Source of the DNA: Nocardioides sp. Root122
GTDB lineage: Bacteria; Actinomycetota; Actinomycetes; Propionibacteriales; Nocardioidaceae
Reading direction: 5' to 3'
Assembly (NCBI RefSeq): GCF_001425025.1
Contig: NZ_LMDE01000001.1
Span: 799,033 to 863,032, forward strand
DNA length: 64,000 nt
The translations under genes and the position numbers were made by a program. The notes beneath the pieces were generated by a model. The model saw only the letters and a list, made by a program, of their open reading frames with translations, searched no databases and was not told where the DNA came from. How positions within the stretch are numbered: position 1 is the first letter of the stretch; each line of letters begins with the position of its first letter. Shown here piece by piece: positions 50,432 to 57,228 of this stretch.

Positions 50432-50649
50432 TAGTCCACCGGCATTCGGTTGTCGGGACGTGGGTGTGGGAGCCACTTCCCGGTGGACTATCGCGGGGGT
50501 GGCTGGGTAGTCCAGTGGCGTACGGCTGTTGGGGGGCGTCCTGAACAGCCACTTCTCACTGGACTACGTCGACGTGGGGTGGGGCGGGGTAGTCCAGTGG
50601 CGTACGGCTGTGAGGAAGGACGTGGGGCAGCCACTTCTCACTGGACTAC
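50432..50649. repeat. Palindromic repeat family D, three tandem copies (~60 bp each)
   Basis: Copies at 50432-50490 (arms TAGTCCACCGG / CCGGTGGACTA), 50507-50567 and 50589-50649 (arms GTAGTCCAGTG / CACTGGACTAC, both 61 bp, sharing GCGTACGGCTGT and CAGCCACTTCT). In copy 1 the stem has changed on both sides (GTGG to CCGG type) and pairing is kept. The array fills most of the 324-bp gap 50377-50700, between the convergent sulfotransferase and hypothetical genes; I see no gene there. Confidence 0.9.
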
Positions 50650-50700
50650 CCCGACACCGGGTGCCGCGACCTCCGCGGTCCAAGACCGGACCAAGACCGG

Positions 50701-51285
50701 TCAGAGGCCGGTGACGCCCTCGCCGGAGCCGGAGGCCTGCTCGTCGAAGTTCTCGTGCTCGATGAGGTGCAGGACGGGTACGCCGAGCTTGCGACGGGCC
50801 CGCGAGGTCCAGTCGACGTGGAAGAACTCGGCGACCACGTGCGGACGCGTGAGGATGATCGCCTCGCGGGCGTCGACCGCCGCGACCATCGCGGTCAGCG
50901 CGTCGACGGGCGGCTCGGAGGTGACCTTGCCGTGGCAGGTGCCGCCGGCCTCCTTGAGCGCGACGAGCGTCTGCTGCAGCTCGGCGGAGGAGTTCTCCTG
51001 GCACTCCTTGCGGAGAGCCTCGATGTCGACGTCGTTCATCGCCAGGGCCGGGGCGGCCATCAGGTCACCGGCGCCGAGGGTGCCGAGGGAGGCCTCGATG
51101 CGGGCGGCAGCGTCCTCGAGGGGCAGCAGCACGTGGTAGACGACCGGGTCCTCGATCTCGACGTGGAGCGAGCGCACCTGCTTGGCGTCGGCGGGGGACA
51201 GGGCCTGCTCGACGAGGAGCACCACGTCGTAGGTGCCCTGCCCGTCGTGGATCGAGTCGTCGGGGATCTCGGTGTGGTCGGTCAT
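50701..51285 (-). CDS. Conserved hypothetical protein coupled to ligC
   Basis: 194 residues, soluble, acidic. VVLLVEQALSPADAKQVRSLHVEIEDPVVYHVLLPLED and DALTAMVAAVDAREAIILTRPHVVAEFFHVDWTSRARRKLGVPVLHLIEHENFDEQ suggest an alpha/beta fold like universal-stress or Rossmann-type proteins. I cannot assign a family with confidence. The ATG overlaps the ligC stop (ATGA) and has GGAGG 6 bases before it, so it is co-translated with the ligase. The 3' side is the three-copy palindromic array. Confidence 0.7.
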   Translation of the reverse strand: MTDHTEIPDDSIHDGQGTYDVVLLVEQALSPADAKQVRSLHVEIEDPVVYHVLLPLEDAAARIEASLGTLGAGDLMAAPALAMNDVDIEALRKECQENSSAELQQTLVALKEAGGTCHGKVTSEPPVDALTAMVAAVDAREAIILTRPHVVAEFFHVDWTSRARRKLGVPVLHLIEHENFDEQASGSGEGVTGL

Positions 51286-52403
51286 GACTCGCCTCCGTGG
51301 TCGGTGCTCAGGATTCTAGTGAGGTCATAGCCCGCGGGCTCGTCCAGCTGGGCATATCCGCAACTCTCGGGATCGCGGTCGGTGCGCCACCTCGTGAAGT
51401 GCGCAGTGTGCCGGAAGCGGCGACCCTCCATGTGGTCGTACTTCACCTCCAGCACCCGCTCGGGTCGCAGCGCGGTGAACCCGAGGTCCTTGCCCTGGCT
51501 CCAGCGGCTCTGGGTGCCGGGGACGCGCTCGGGGTTGGCGGTGAGGAACTCGTTCCACTTCCCCCAGGGGTGGTCGGCGATGTCGCAGACCAGCGGCTGC
51601 AGCTCGTGCCACATCGCGGCCCGCTTCGCGGCGGTGAAGCTGGCCGAGACGCCGATGTGCTGCAGCTCGCCGTCGTCGTCGTACAGGCCGAGGAGCAGGG
51701 AGCCGATCAGCGGCTCCTCCGGCGTCGACGTCTTGTGCTCGCGGTAGCCGGCCAGCACGACGTCGGCCGTGCGCTCGTGCTTGATCTTGAGCATGGTGCG
51801 CTTGTTGGGTTCGTACGCCGCTCCCAGGGGCTTGGCGACCACGCCGTCCAGGCCGGCGCCCTCGAACTCGTCGAACCACCGTTCGGCCTCCGCCGGGTCC
51901 TCGGTGGTGCGGGTCAGGAAGCACGGGCCGGTGCCGTCGAGGTCGGCCAGCGCCTCGACCAGGGCGGCGCGTCGCTCGGCGAAGGGGCGCGCCAGGAAGG
52001 ACTCGTCACCGAGCGCGAGCAGGTCGAAGGCGACGAAGCCGGCCGGCGTCTCCACCGCGAGCTTGTCGACGCGGCTCGCCGCCGGGTGGATCCGCTCCTG
52101 CAGCGTCTCGAACTCCAGCCGCCAGCCCTCGGGCCCCTGCAGCCCGACGAAGATCTCACCGTCGAGCACGATGCGCTCGGGCAGCTGCCGGCGGCAGGCC
52201 TCGACCACCTCGGGGAAGTAGCGGGTCAGCGGCTTGGTGTTGCGGCTGGCGAGCTCGACCTCGTCGCCGTCCTTGAAGACCAGGCAGCGGAAGCCGTCCC
52301 ACTTGGGCTCGAAGCTCAGGCCGCCGTGCTTGGCGGGATCCGGCACGCCGCTGACGCTCTTGGCCAGCATCGGCTGGACGGGCGGCATCACGGGAAGGTC
52401 CAC
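51282..52403 (-). CDS. ligC: ATP-dependent DNA ligase, LigC type
   Basis: 373 residues from GTG 52403 (TAGGCT seven bases upstream). The nucleotidyltransferase domain has the adenylated lysine in EPKWDGFRCLVFKDGDEVELASRNTKPLTRYFPEV (motif I K-W-D-G, near residue 34), LDGEIFVGLQG (motif III), GLDGVVAKPLGAAYEPNKRTMLKIKHERTADVVL (motifs IV-V). The OB fold contains FTALRPERVLEVKYDHMEGRRFRHTAHFTRWRTDRD. Length and lack of extra domains match mycobacterial LigC. It may act with the LigD-type polymerase at 45245 in Ku-independent or base-excision repair. It is the first gene of a two-gene operon. Confidence 0.9.
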   Translation of the reverse strand: MDLPVMPPVQPMLAKSVSGVPDPAKHGGLSFEPKWDGFRCLVFKDGDEVELASRNTKPLTRYFPEVVEACRRQLPERIVLDGEIFVGLQGPEGWRLEFETLQERIHPAASRVDKLAVETPAGFVAFDLLALGDESFLARPFAERRAALVEALADLDGTGPCFLTRTTEDPAEAERWFDEFEGAGLDGVVAKPLGAAYEPNKRTMLKIKHERTADVVLAGYREHKTSTPEEPLIGSLLLGLYDDDGELQHIGVSASFTAAKRAAMWHELQPLVCDIADHPWGKWNEFLTANPERVPGTQSRWSQGKDLGFTALRPERVLEVKYDHMEGRRFRHTAHFTRWRTDRDPESCGYAQLDEPAGYDLTRILSTDHGGES

Positions 52404-52439
52404 GAAATCGAGCCTATCCCTGACCGGAGCGGCCGGGCG

Positions 52440-53138
52440 TCAGTCCTCGCCGCGCAGCGAGAACGAGCGCAGCCGGTCACCGGCGAACCACACGCCGGCC
52501 ACCGTCACCACGATGCTGGCCAGCACCGCCCAGGTCAGGTTCGCCGGGTCGGGCAGCTTGGCGGAGACCTCGTGGCCGACGCGCAGGCCCCACTGGCCGA
52601 TGCTCAGCCACGCGACGCCGGTGAACAGGTTGCCGAGCAGGCTCTCCCAGATCAGCACGAACATCAGCGACGCGATGACTGCGTGCCGGGTGATGGCGGA
52701 GATCGCCAGGAACAGTGCGGAGTACGCCGTCCCGGCGACGACGGCGCCGACGAACATCCCGAGCGCGCGGGTGGTGTCACCCGTGATGAGCGAGGCGACG
52801 AGGATCGCCAACGACCCGGCCACCAGCGTGGCGGCGAGCGCGACGACCCACTTGCTGATGGCCACGACGTAGCGGTTCACCGGCTTGGCGAGCAGGTAGA
52901 CGATCGAGCCGTCGTCGACCTCGGGACCCAGCACCGAGGACGCCGCGAGGATCGCGACCAGCGGCAGCACGAGCGGGTAGCCCAGCCCGGGCAGGATGTC
53001 GAAGGCCGCGTCCCCGTCGGTGAGCGCGGTGATCAGGGTGACCAGCGCGATCAGCAGCACCGGGAAGGCCAGCAGCAGGAAGAAGCGGCGTCGGCCCAGC
53101 AGTGCTTGCAGGGCGAGCTTGGCGATCGTCCCGTTCAT
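52440..53138 (-). CDS. ABC transporter permease (ABC-2 type), second pair
   Basis: 232 residues with six hydrophobic segments (FFLLLAFPVLLIALVTLITAL; ILPGLGYPLVLPLVAILAAS; WVVALAATLVAGSLAILVASLI; MFVGAVVAGTAYSALFLAISAI; AVIASLMFVLIWESLLGNLF; LTWAVLASIVVTVAGVWFAG). GPEVDDGSIVYLLAKPVNR is the ABC-2 amphipathic motif. It follows its ATPase gene by 13 bases and ends the operon. Efflux of a lipid, peptide or drug is likely; the substrate is unknown. Confidence 0.82.
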   Translation of the reverse strand: MNGTIAKLALQALLGRRRFFLLLAFPVLLIALVTLITALTDGDAAFDILPGLGYPLVLPLVAILAASSVLGPEVDDGSIVYLLAKPVNRYVVAISKWVVALAATLVAGSLAILVASLITGDTTRALGMFVGAVVAGTAYSALFLAISAITRHAVIASLMFVLIWESLLGNLFTGVAWLSIGQWGLRVGHEVSAKLPDPANLTWAVLASIVVTVAGVWFAGDRLRSFSLRGED

Positions 53139-53151
53139 GAAGGGTCCTTGA

Positions 53152-54063
53152 TCATCGGGCCACCAGGTAGGCGAAGACGCTCTCCAGCGACTCGTCGCTG
53201 GGGGAGAGCTCGAACAGGGTCACGTCGTGCTGCCGCGCCCAGCCGGGCAGGCCGACGGCGAAGCTGCCCAGGTCGTCGACCTGGACGTCGAGCTGGTCGG
53301 CGCGCAGGCTGACCGCGCGGACCGCCGGCTGGGCGATGAGGACCGCGGCCAGCGCGCGGTTGTCGCTGGACTGGACCGCGTACTGCACCGGCCGGTCGGT
53401 CATCAGCCGGCGGATGGCACCGAAGTCGCCGGAGGCCGCGTGGCGACCGGAGACGACGACCTCGATGTGCCGGGCCAGCCGCTCGACCTCCTCGAGGATG
53501 TGCGAGCTGAAGAGCACCGTGCGGCCCTCGTCGCCCAGGCGGCGCAGCAGGTCCATCAGGTGCATCCGCTGACGGGGGTCCACGCCGTTGAACGGCTCGT
53601 CGAGCAGCAGCACCGCGGGGTCGTGCACCAGGGCTGCCGCGATCTTGATGCGCTGCCGCATGCCCTTGGAGTAGGTGTCGAGACGCCGAGCGGCCGGCTC
53701 GACCATGTCGACCTCCTCGAGGATCCGCTCGGTGGCGGCGGCCGCGTCGGGGAGGCGGTGCAGGTCGGCGTTGGCGCGGACGAACTGCCGGCCGGTGAGG
53801 TAGCCGAAGCTGAGCTCGCGCTCGGGCACCAGGCCGATCTGGCGGTAGATGGCCGTGTTGCGCCACACAGGTTGGCCGTCGAGCGTGACGTGCCCGGAGG
53901 ACGGGGCCAGGAAGCCCGACATCATCGCCATCAGCGTGGTCTTGCCAGCGCCGTTGGGCCCGAGGAGGCCGGTGACGCCGGGGCCGATCGACAGGGACAC
54001 GTCGTTGACGGCGACCACGTTGCCGAACCAGCGCGAGGCGGAGTCGAGGACGAGGGTGCTCAT
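53152..54063 (-). CDS. ABC transporter ATP-binding protein, second pair
   Basis: 303 residues from ATG 54063, which overlaps the stop of the preceding permease gene (ATGA). Walker A GLLGPNGAGKTTLM (about 33-46), Q-loop IGLVPERE, signature YSKGMRQRIKIA, Walker B AVLLLDEPFNGVD, H-loop FSSHILEEVE. A C-terminal ~90-residue domain follows, as in ABC-2 exporters. It pairs with the permease at 52440. Confidence 0.9.
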   Translation of the reverse strand: MSTLVLDSASRWFGNVVAVNDVSLSIGPGVTGLLGPNGAGKTTLMAMMSGFLAPSSGHVTLDGQPVWRNTAIYRQIGLVPERELSFGYLTGRQFVRANADLHRLPDAAAATERILEEVDMVEPAARRLDTYSKGMRQRIKIAAALVHDPAVLLLDEPFNGVDPRQRMHLMDLLRRLGDEGRTVLFSSHILEEVERLARHIEVVVSGRHAASGDFGAIRRLMTDRPVQYAVQSSDNRALAAVLIAQPAVRAVSLRADQLDVQVDDLGSFAVGLPGWARQHDVTLFELSPSDESLESVFAYLVAR

Positions 54064-54941
54064 CGCGAACCCACCTTCCGGAAGCGGGCGACCAGGCCGA
54101 GCACGCAGAGCGCGGTCAGCACCACGGCGACCAGGACGTACGCCAGTGCCCAGGCGCTCCCCGGCGGGGTGAACGTGACGACCCCGGCGTGCCAGGCGTC
54201 GGCGAGGCCGCTGAAGATCGACCACGGCGAGAGGAGCCCGGCCGCGACGCCGATGCCGTCGGCGTCCTGTGCGTTCGTGATGGCCTGCACCGAGGTGACC
54301 ACGCCGGAGACGACGATCAGGGCGACCACCGACCCCACGACCGCGAAGCCGCGGCGCAGGGAGACCGAGGAGATCAACCCGGTGACGCCGGCGACGAGCG
54401 CGGCGAGCAGCAGCTGGAGGACCACCGCCTTGAGCAACCCCTCGAGCTGGTCGCTCTTGTCGAGGCCGGCCAGCAGGGCGCCGGCGAACAGCAGGAACGT
54501 CGGCACCCACATGAAGAAGAGAAGCGACGTGGTCAGCGACAGCCACCTCGTCACCGCGAAGACCGAGGAGGAGAGGGGCCGGGCCAGGTAGAGCACGATC
54601 GAGCGGTGCCGCAGGTCGCGGGAGAACAGGACCGGTGCCTGCGCGGCCGCGAAGAGGCTGATCACGAGCTGCACCTGGTTGGTGTAGTCGGCGTAGGTGA
54701 CCGGCAGCGAACCCAGGCCGGTCAGCACGACGACGCCCACCACGATCGCCGCCGGCAGCGTGGCCATGGCCAGCAGGATGAACGGCAGGATCTTCGACTT
54801 GCCGGAGCGGCCCAGGCCGTAGGTGTGGCGCAGGCCGGTGACGTAGAGCGTGCGGGCGATGGTCGCGGTGCCGTCGCGCGGACCGTCGTAGCGCCGGTAG
54901 CCGAGGTCGTGGATGACGCCGGAGCGCTCAGACATGGGCAC
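54060..54941 (-). CDS. ABC transporter permease (ABC-2 type), first pair
   Basis: 293 residues with six membrane segments (FILLAMATLPAAIVVGVVVLTGL; VQLVISLFAAAQAPVLF; LSLTTSLLFFMWVPTFLLFAGALLA; LLKAVVLQLLLAALVAGVTGLIS; GFAVVGSVVALIVVSGVVTSV; LAYVLVAVVLTALCVLGLVARF). FSRDLRHRSIVLYLARPLSSSVF is the conserved ABC-2 loop. It overlaps the upstream ATPase gene by 14 bases and the downstream ATPase gene by 4 bases. Confidence 0.83.
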   Translation of the reverse strand: MPMSERSGVIHDLGYRRYDGPRDGTATIARTLYVTGLRHTYGLGRSGKSKILPFILLAMATLPAAIVVGVVVLTGLGSLPVTYADYTNQVQLVISLFAAAQAPVLFSRDLRHRSIVLYLARPLSSSVFAVTRWLSLTTSLLFFMWVPTFLLFAGALLAGLDKSDQLEGLLKAVVLQLLLAALVAGVTGLISSVSLRRGFAVVGSVVALIVVSGVVTSVQAITNAQDADGIGVAAGLLSPWSIFSGLADAWHAGVVTFTPPGSAWALAYVLVAVVLTALCVLGLVARFRKVGSR

Positions 54942-55899
54942 CTCCCTCGAGGAACACGTCCTCCAGGTGGCCGTGGTCGGGCTCGAGCCGCATCAGCCCC
55001 AGCCCGAGCTCGGCGGTCACGTCGCGGATCACGTCGTGGACCGCGCCGGCCTCGGCCAGCTCGGGCGGCGGCGGGTCGACGGCGACCATCGACCCCCGGG
55101 GACGGCAGGTGAGCCCACGCTGGGCGAGGGCCTCGCCGAGACGGTCGCGCTCGGTCTCGGTGCCGACCACCTCGACGAGCAGGTTGCCGGTCCGGCGGAG
55201 GAAGTCGGTGGTGGCGCTGGACCGCAGCAGGCGGCCGCCGTCGAGGACGATGACGTGGTTGCTGACCTGCTCGAGCTCACCGAGGAGGTGGGAGGTGACC
55301 AGCACGGCGATGCCGAAGTCGCTGCCGATGCGCTGCACGAGGCGCAGCATGTCGGTGCGGGCCGCCGGGTCGAGGCCGTTGGTGGGCTCGTCGAGGAAGA
55401 CCAGGTGGGGGTCGTGGACGAGTGCCTGTGCGAGCTTGGCCCGCTGCTTCATGCCGGTCGAGTAGCCGCCCATCGGCCGGTAGCGCTCCTCGTCGAGCCC
55501 GACGTGCCGCAGCACGTCGGCCGCGCGCTCACGCGCCGGTGCGGCGCCGAGGCCGGACATCCGGGCCATGTGCACCACGAAGTCACTGGCGCTCACGTCG
55601 GGCGGGAGGCAGTCGTGCTCGGGCATGTAGCCCACCAGCCGCCGGATCTCCTGGCTCGCGTGCTCGATGTCGTGGCCCAGCACGCTGGCGCTCCCGCTCG
55701 TCGGCTCGAGGAGCCCGAGCAGGATCTTGATGAGCGTCGACTTGCCAGCGCCGTTGGCGCCGACGAGGCCGGTCACCCCGGGGCCCACGTCGACGGTCAG
55801 GTCGGTGAGCGCGTGCACCGAGCCGTAGTGCTTGGTGAGGCCCGCGGTCGTGATGACCGACTGGTTGGTGGGCAGCAGCCCGGTGAGTTCCCCCGTCAC
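54928..55899 (-). CDS. ABC transporter ATP-binding protein, first pair
   Basis: 323 residues from GTG 55899, chosen because TAGCGT lies 7 bases upstream; GTG 55908 is a three-codon longer alternative. Walker A GLVGANGAGKSTLIKILLGLLEP, Q-loop VGYMPEHD, signature YSTGMKQRAKLA, Walker B LVFLDEPTNGLDPAA, H-loop VTSHLLGELE, and a C-terminal ~100-residue regulatory region. It heads a four-gene operon (ATPase-permease-ATPase-permease) with overlapping genes, suggesting two related half-exporters or a four-subunit complex. Confidence 0.9.
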   Translation of the reverse strand: MTGELTGLLPTNQSVITTAGLTKHYGSVHALTDLTVDVGPGVTGLVGANGAGKSTLIKILLGLLEPTSGSASVLGHDIEHASQEIRRLVGYMPEHDCLPPDVSASDFVVHMARMSGLGAAPARERAADVLRHVGLDEERYRPMGGYSTGMKQRAKLAQALVHDPHLVFLDEPTNGLDPAARTDMLRLVQRIGSDFGIAVLVTSHLLGELEQVSNHVIVLDGGRLLRSSATTDFLRRTGNLLVEVVGTETERDRLGEALAQRGLTCRPRGSMVAVDPPPPELAEAGAVHDVIRDVTAELGLGLMRLEPDHGHLEDVFLEGGAHV

Positions 55900-56005
55900 G
55901 CCCGCCACGCTAGCGGCCGGCGACGTCGTACGGCATCAGGGATCGCCCGGATCGGCGTGAAGGTCTGGTGAAGATACGTCCCGCCCGTGACGCTGCGGAC
56001 GTGCT

Positions 56006-56035
56006 GCGATCCGGTCGCCCCGCCGACCGGATCGC
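56006..56035. other. Perfect 12-bp inverted repeat upstream of tRNA-Gln
   Basis: GCGATCCGGTCG (56006-56017) and CGACCGGATCGC (56024-56035), 6-base loop. It lies between the divergent ABC operon start and the tRNA gene. Operator or structural element; no T tract. Confidence 0.5.
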
Positions 56036-56070
56036 CACACGTCCCGTGCTTTCTCCTAGGCTTGGGCACC

Positions 56071-56152
56071 TATCCCCGGTTGGTCTGCCGGCAGGGCCCG
56101 CCTGACTTTGAATCAGGACTAGCGACGTAGGTTCGACTCCTACCCGGGGAGC
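56071..56152 (+). tRNA. tRNA-Gln (anticodon TTG), CCA encoded
   Basis: Acceptor stem TCCCCGG / CCGGGGA, discriminator G and encoded CCA. Anticodon arm CCTGA-CTTTGAA-TCAGG reads TTG (codon CAA). T arm GTAGG-TTCGACT-CCTAC is canonical. Non-standard points: two bases (CG) between the D and anticodon stems, a D arm with G-U pairs (GGTC / GGCC), and a 9-base variable region (ACTAGCGAC) where 4-5 is normal. A TAGGCT -10 box lies at 56055-56060. tRNA-Gln close to glmU is a familiar actinobacterial arrangement. Confidence 0.85.
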
Positions 56153-56164
56153 CACGCACAGGAC

Positions 56165-56205
56165 CGTGGAGCCCCGGTGCCACCGGGTGGCTCCAGGGCT
56201 CCACG
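56165..56205. terminator. Hairpin between tRNA-Gln and the convergent alcohol dehydrogenase gene
   Basis: CGTGGAGCCC (56165-56174) pairs with GGGCTCCACG (56196-56205), with inner CCGGTG/CACCGG pairing. It lies 12 bases after the tRNA CCA and 15 before the dehydrogenase stop, so it can end both transcripts. Confidence 0.7.
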
Positions 56206-56220
56206 ATGACGGGGCCGGCG

Positions 56221-57228
56221 CTACATCTCGAAGACGAGGCGGGCCGGCACCTCGCCGGCGAGGACCTCCTCGAAGCACGCGTTGACGTCCTCCAGCCTGC
56301 GGGTCTCGGTGACGACGCGGGTCAGGCCGCGCGCGTGGAGGTCGAAGCACTCGGCCAGGTCGTTGCGGGTGCCGACCAGGGAGCCGATGACCGAGATGCC
56401 CTTGAGCACGGTCTCGAAGACCGGGAGCTCGAGCCGGTCGTCCGCGGGCAGTCCGACGAGCACGAGCCGGCCGTTGGGGTTGAGGGCGGCGTGCGCGGCG
56501 CGCATCGCAGCCGGCGACGGCACGGTCACGAGGGCGACGTCGACGCCGCCGAGCGCGGCGAGCTCGGCCTGCTGGTCGCCGCGTGCGTCGACCACGTGGT
56601 CGGCGCCGAGGTCCTTGGCCAGCTGGAGCTTCTCGTCGTGCACGTCGACCGCGACGGTGCGCGAGCCGAACACGCGGGCGTACTGCAGTCCCAGGTGCCC
56701 CAGGCCCCCGATGCCGACCACCATCGCGGTCTCACCGGGCTGCGGCCGGGCCACCTTCAGCCCCTTGTACGTCGTCACGCCCGCGCAGGTGAGCGGCGCG
56801 GCGTCGCGCGAGGTCACCGCGTCGGGCACCGGCACGACGTGGCTGGCGTAGGCGACGGCGTGCTCGGCGTAGCTGCCGTCCATCGTGTAGCCCATGTAGG
56901 ACGGGCTGGTGCAGTAGGTCTCCCAGCCGGCGACGCAGTAGCGGCAGTGGCCGCAGGCGTGGCCCAGCCAGGGCAGCGCGACGCGCTGACCGATCACGAC
57001 GGGGAGGTCGCCCTCGCCGACCACCTCGACGGTCCCGACGCCCTCGTGGCCGGGGATGAGCAGGTCCTTGGGCTTGACCGGCCACTCCCCGCGGGCGGCG
57101 TGGATGTCGGTGTGGCACAACCCGCAGGTCTCGATCCGCACGAGCACCTGGCCGGGGCCGGGCTCGGGGACCGGGACGTCGCGGATCTCCAGCGGTGCGC
57201 CGAGCGTGGGGACGACTGCTGCCTTCAT
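56221..57228 (-). CDS. adhP: Zinc-dependent alcohol dehydrogenase (AdhP type)
   Basis: 335 residues with AGGAGA before the ATG. Catalytic zinc ligands in ETCGLCHTDIHAARGEWP and PGHEGVGTVEVVGEG; the structural zinc cluster in CGHCRYCVAGWETYC; NAD-binding GIGGLGHLGLQYA near residue 172, with VDVHDEKL (NAD-type Asp) after it. Length and motifs match AdhP/AdhT medium-chain alcohol dehydrogenases oxidising ethanol and other primary alcohols. Its start overlaps the stop of the DUF4389 gene (ATGA), so both are co-translated. Confidence 0.92.
   Translation of the reverse strand: MKAAVVPTLGAPLEIRDVPVPEPGPGQVLVRIETCGLCHTDIHAARGEWPVKPKDLLIPGHEGVGTVEVVGEGDLPVVIGQRVALPWLGHACGHCRYCVAGWETYCTSPSYMGYTMDGSYAEHAVAYASHVVPVPDAVTSRDAAPLTCAGVTTYKGLKVARPQPGETAMVVGIGGLGHLGLQYARVFGSRTVAVDVHDEKLQLAKDLGADHVVDARGDQQAELAALGGVDVALVTVPSPAAMRAAHAALNPNGRLVLVGLPADDRLELPVFETVLKGISVIGSLVGTRNDLAECFDLHARGLTRVVTETRRLEDVNACFEEVLAGEVPARLVFEM

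Noticed and set aside
52440..55899. Two separate ABC transporters transcribed independently
   Set aside because: Gene overlaps of 14 and 4 bases and a 13-base gap tie all four genes together, with only one clear promoter at the head.
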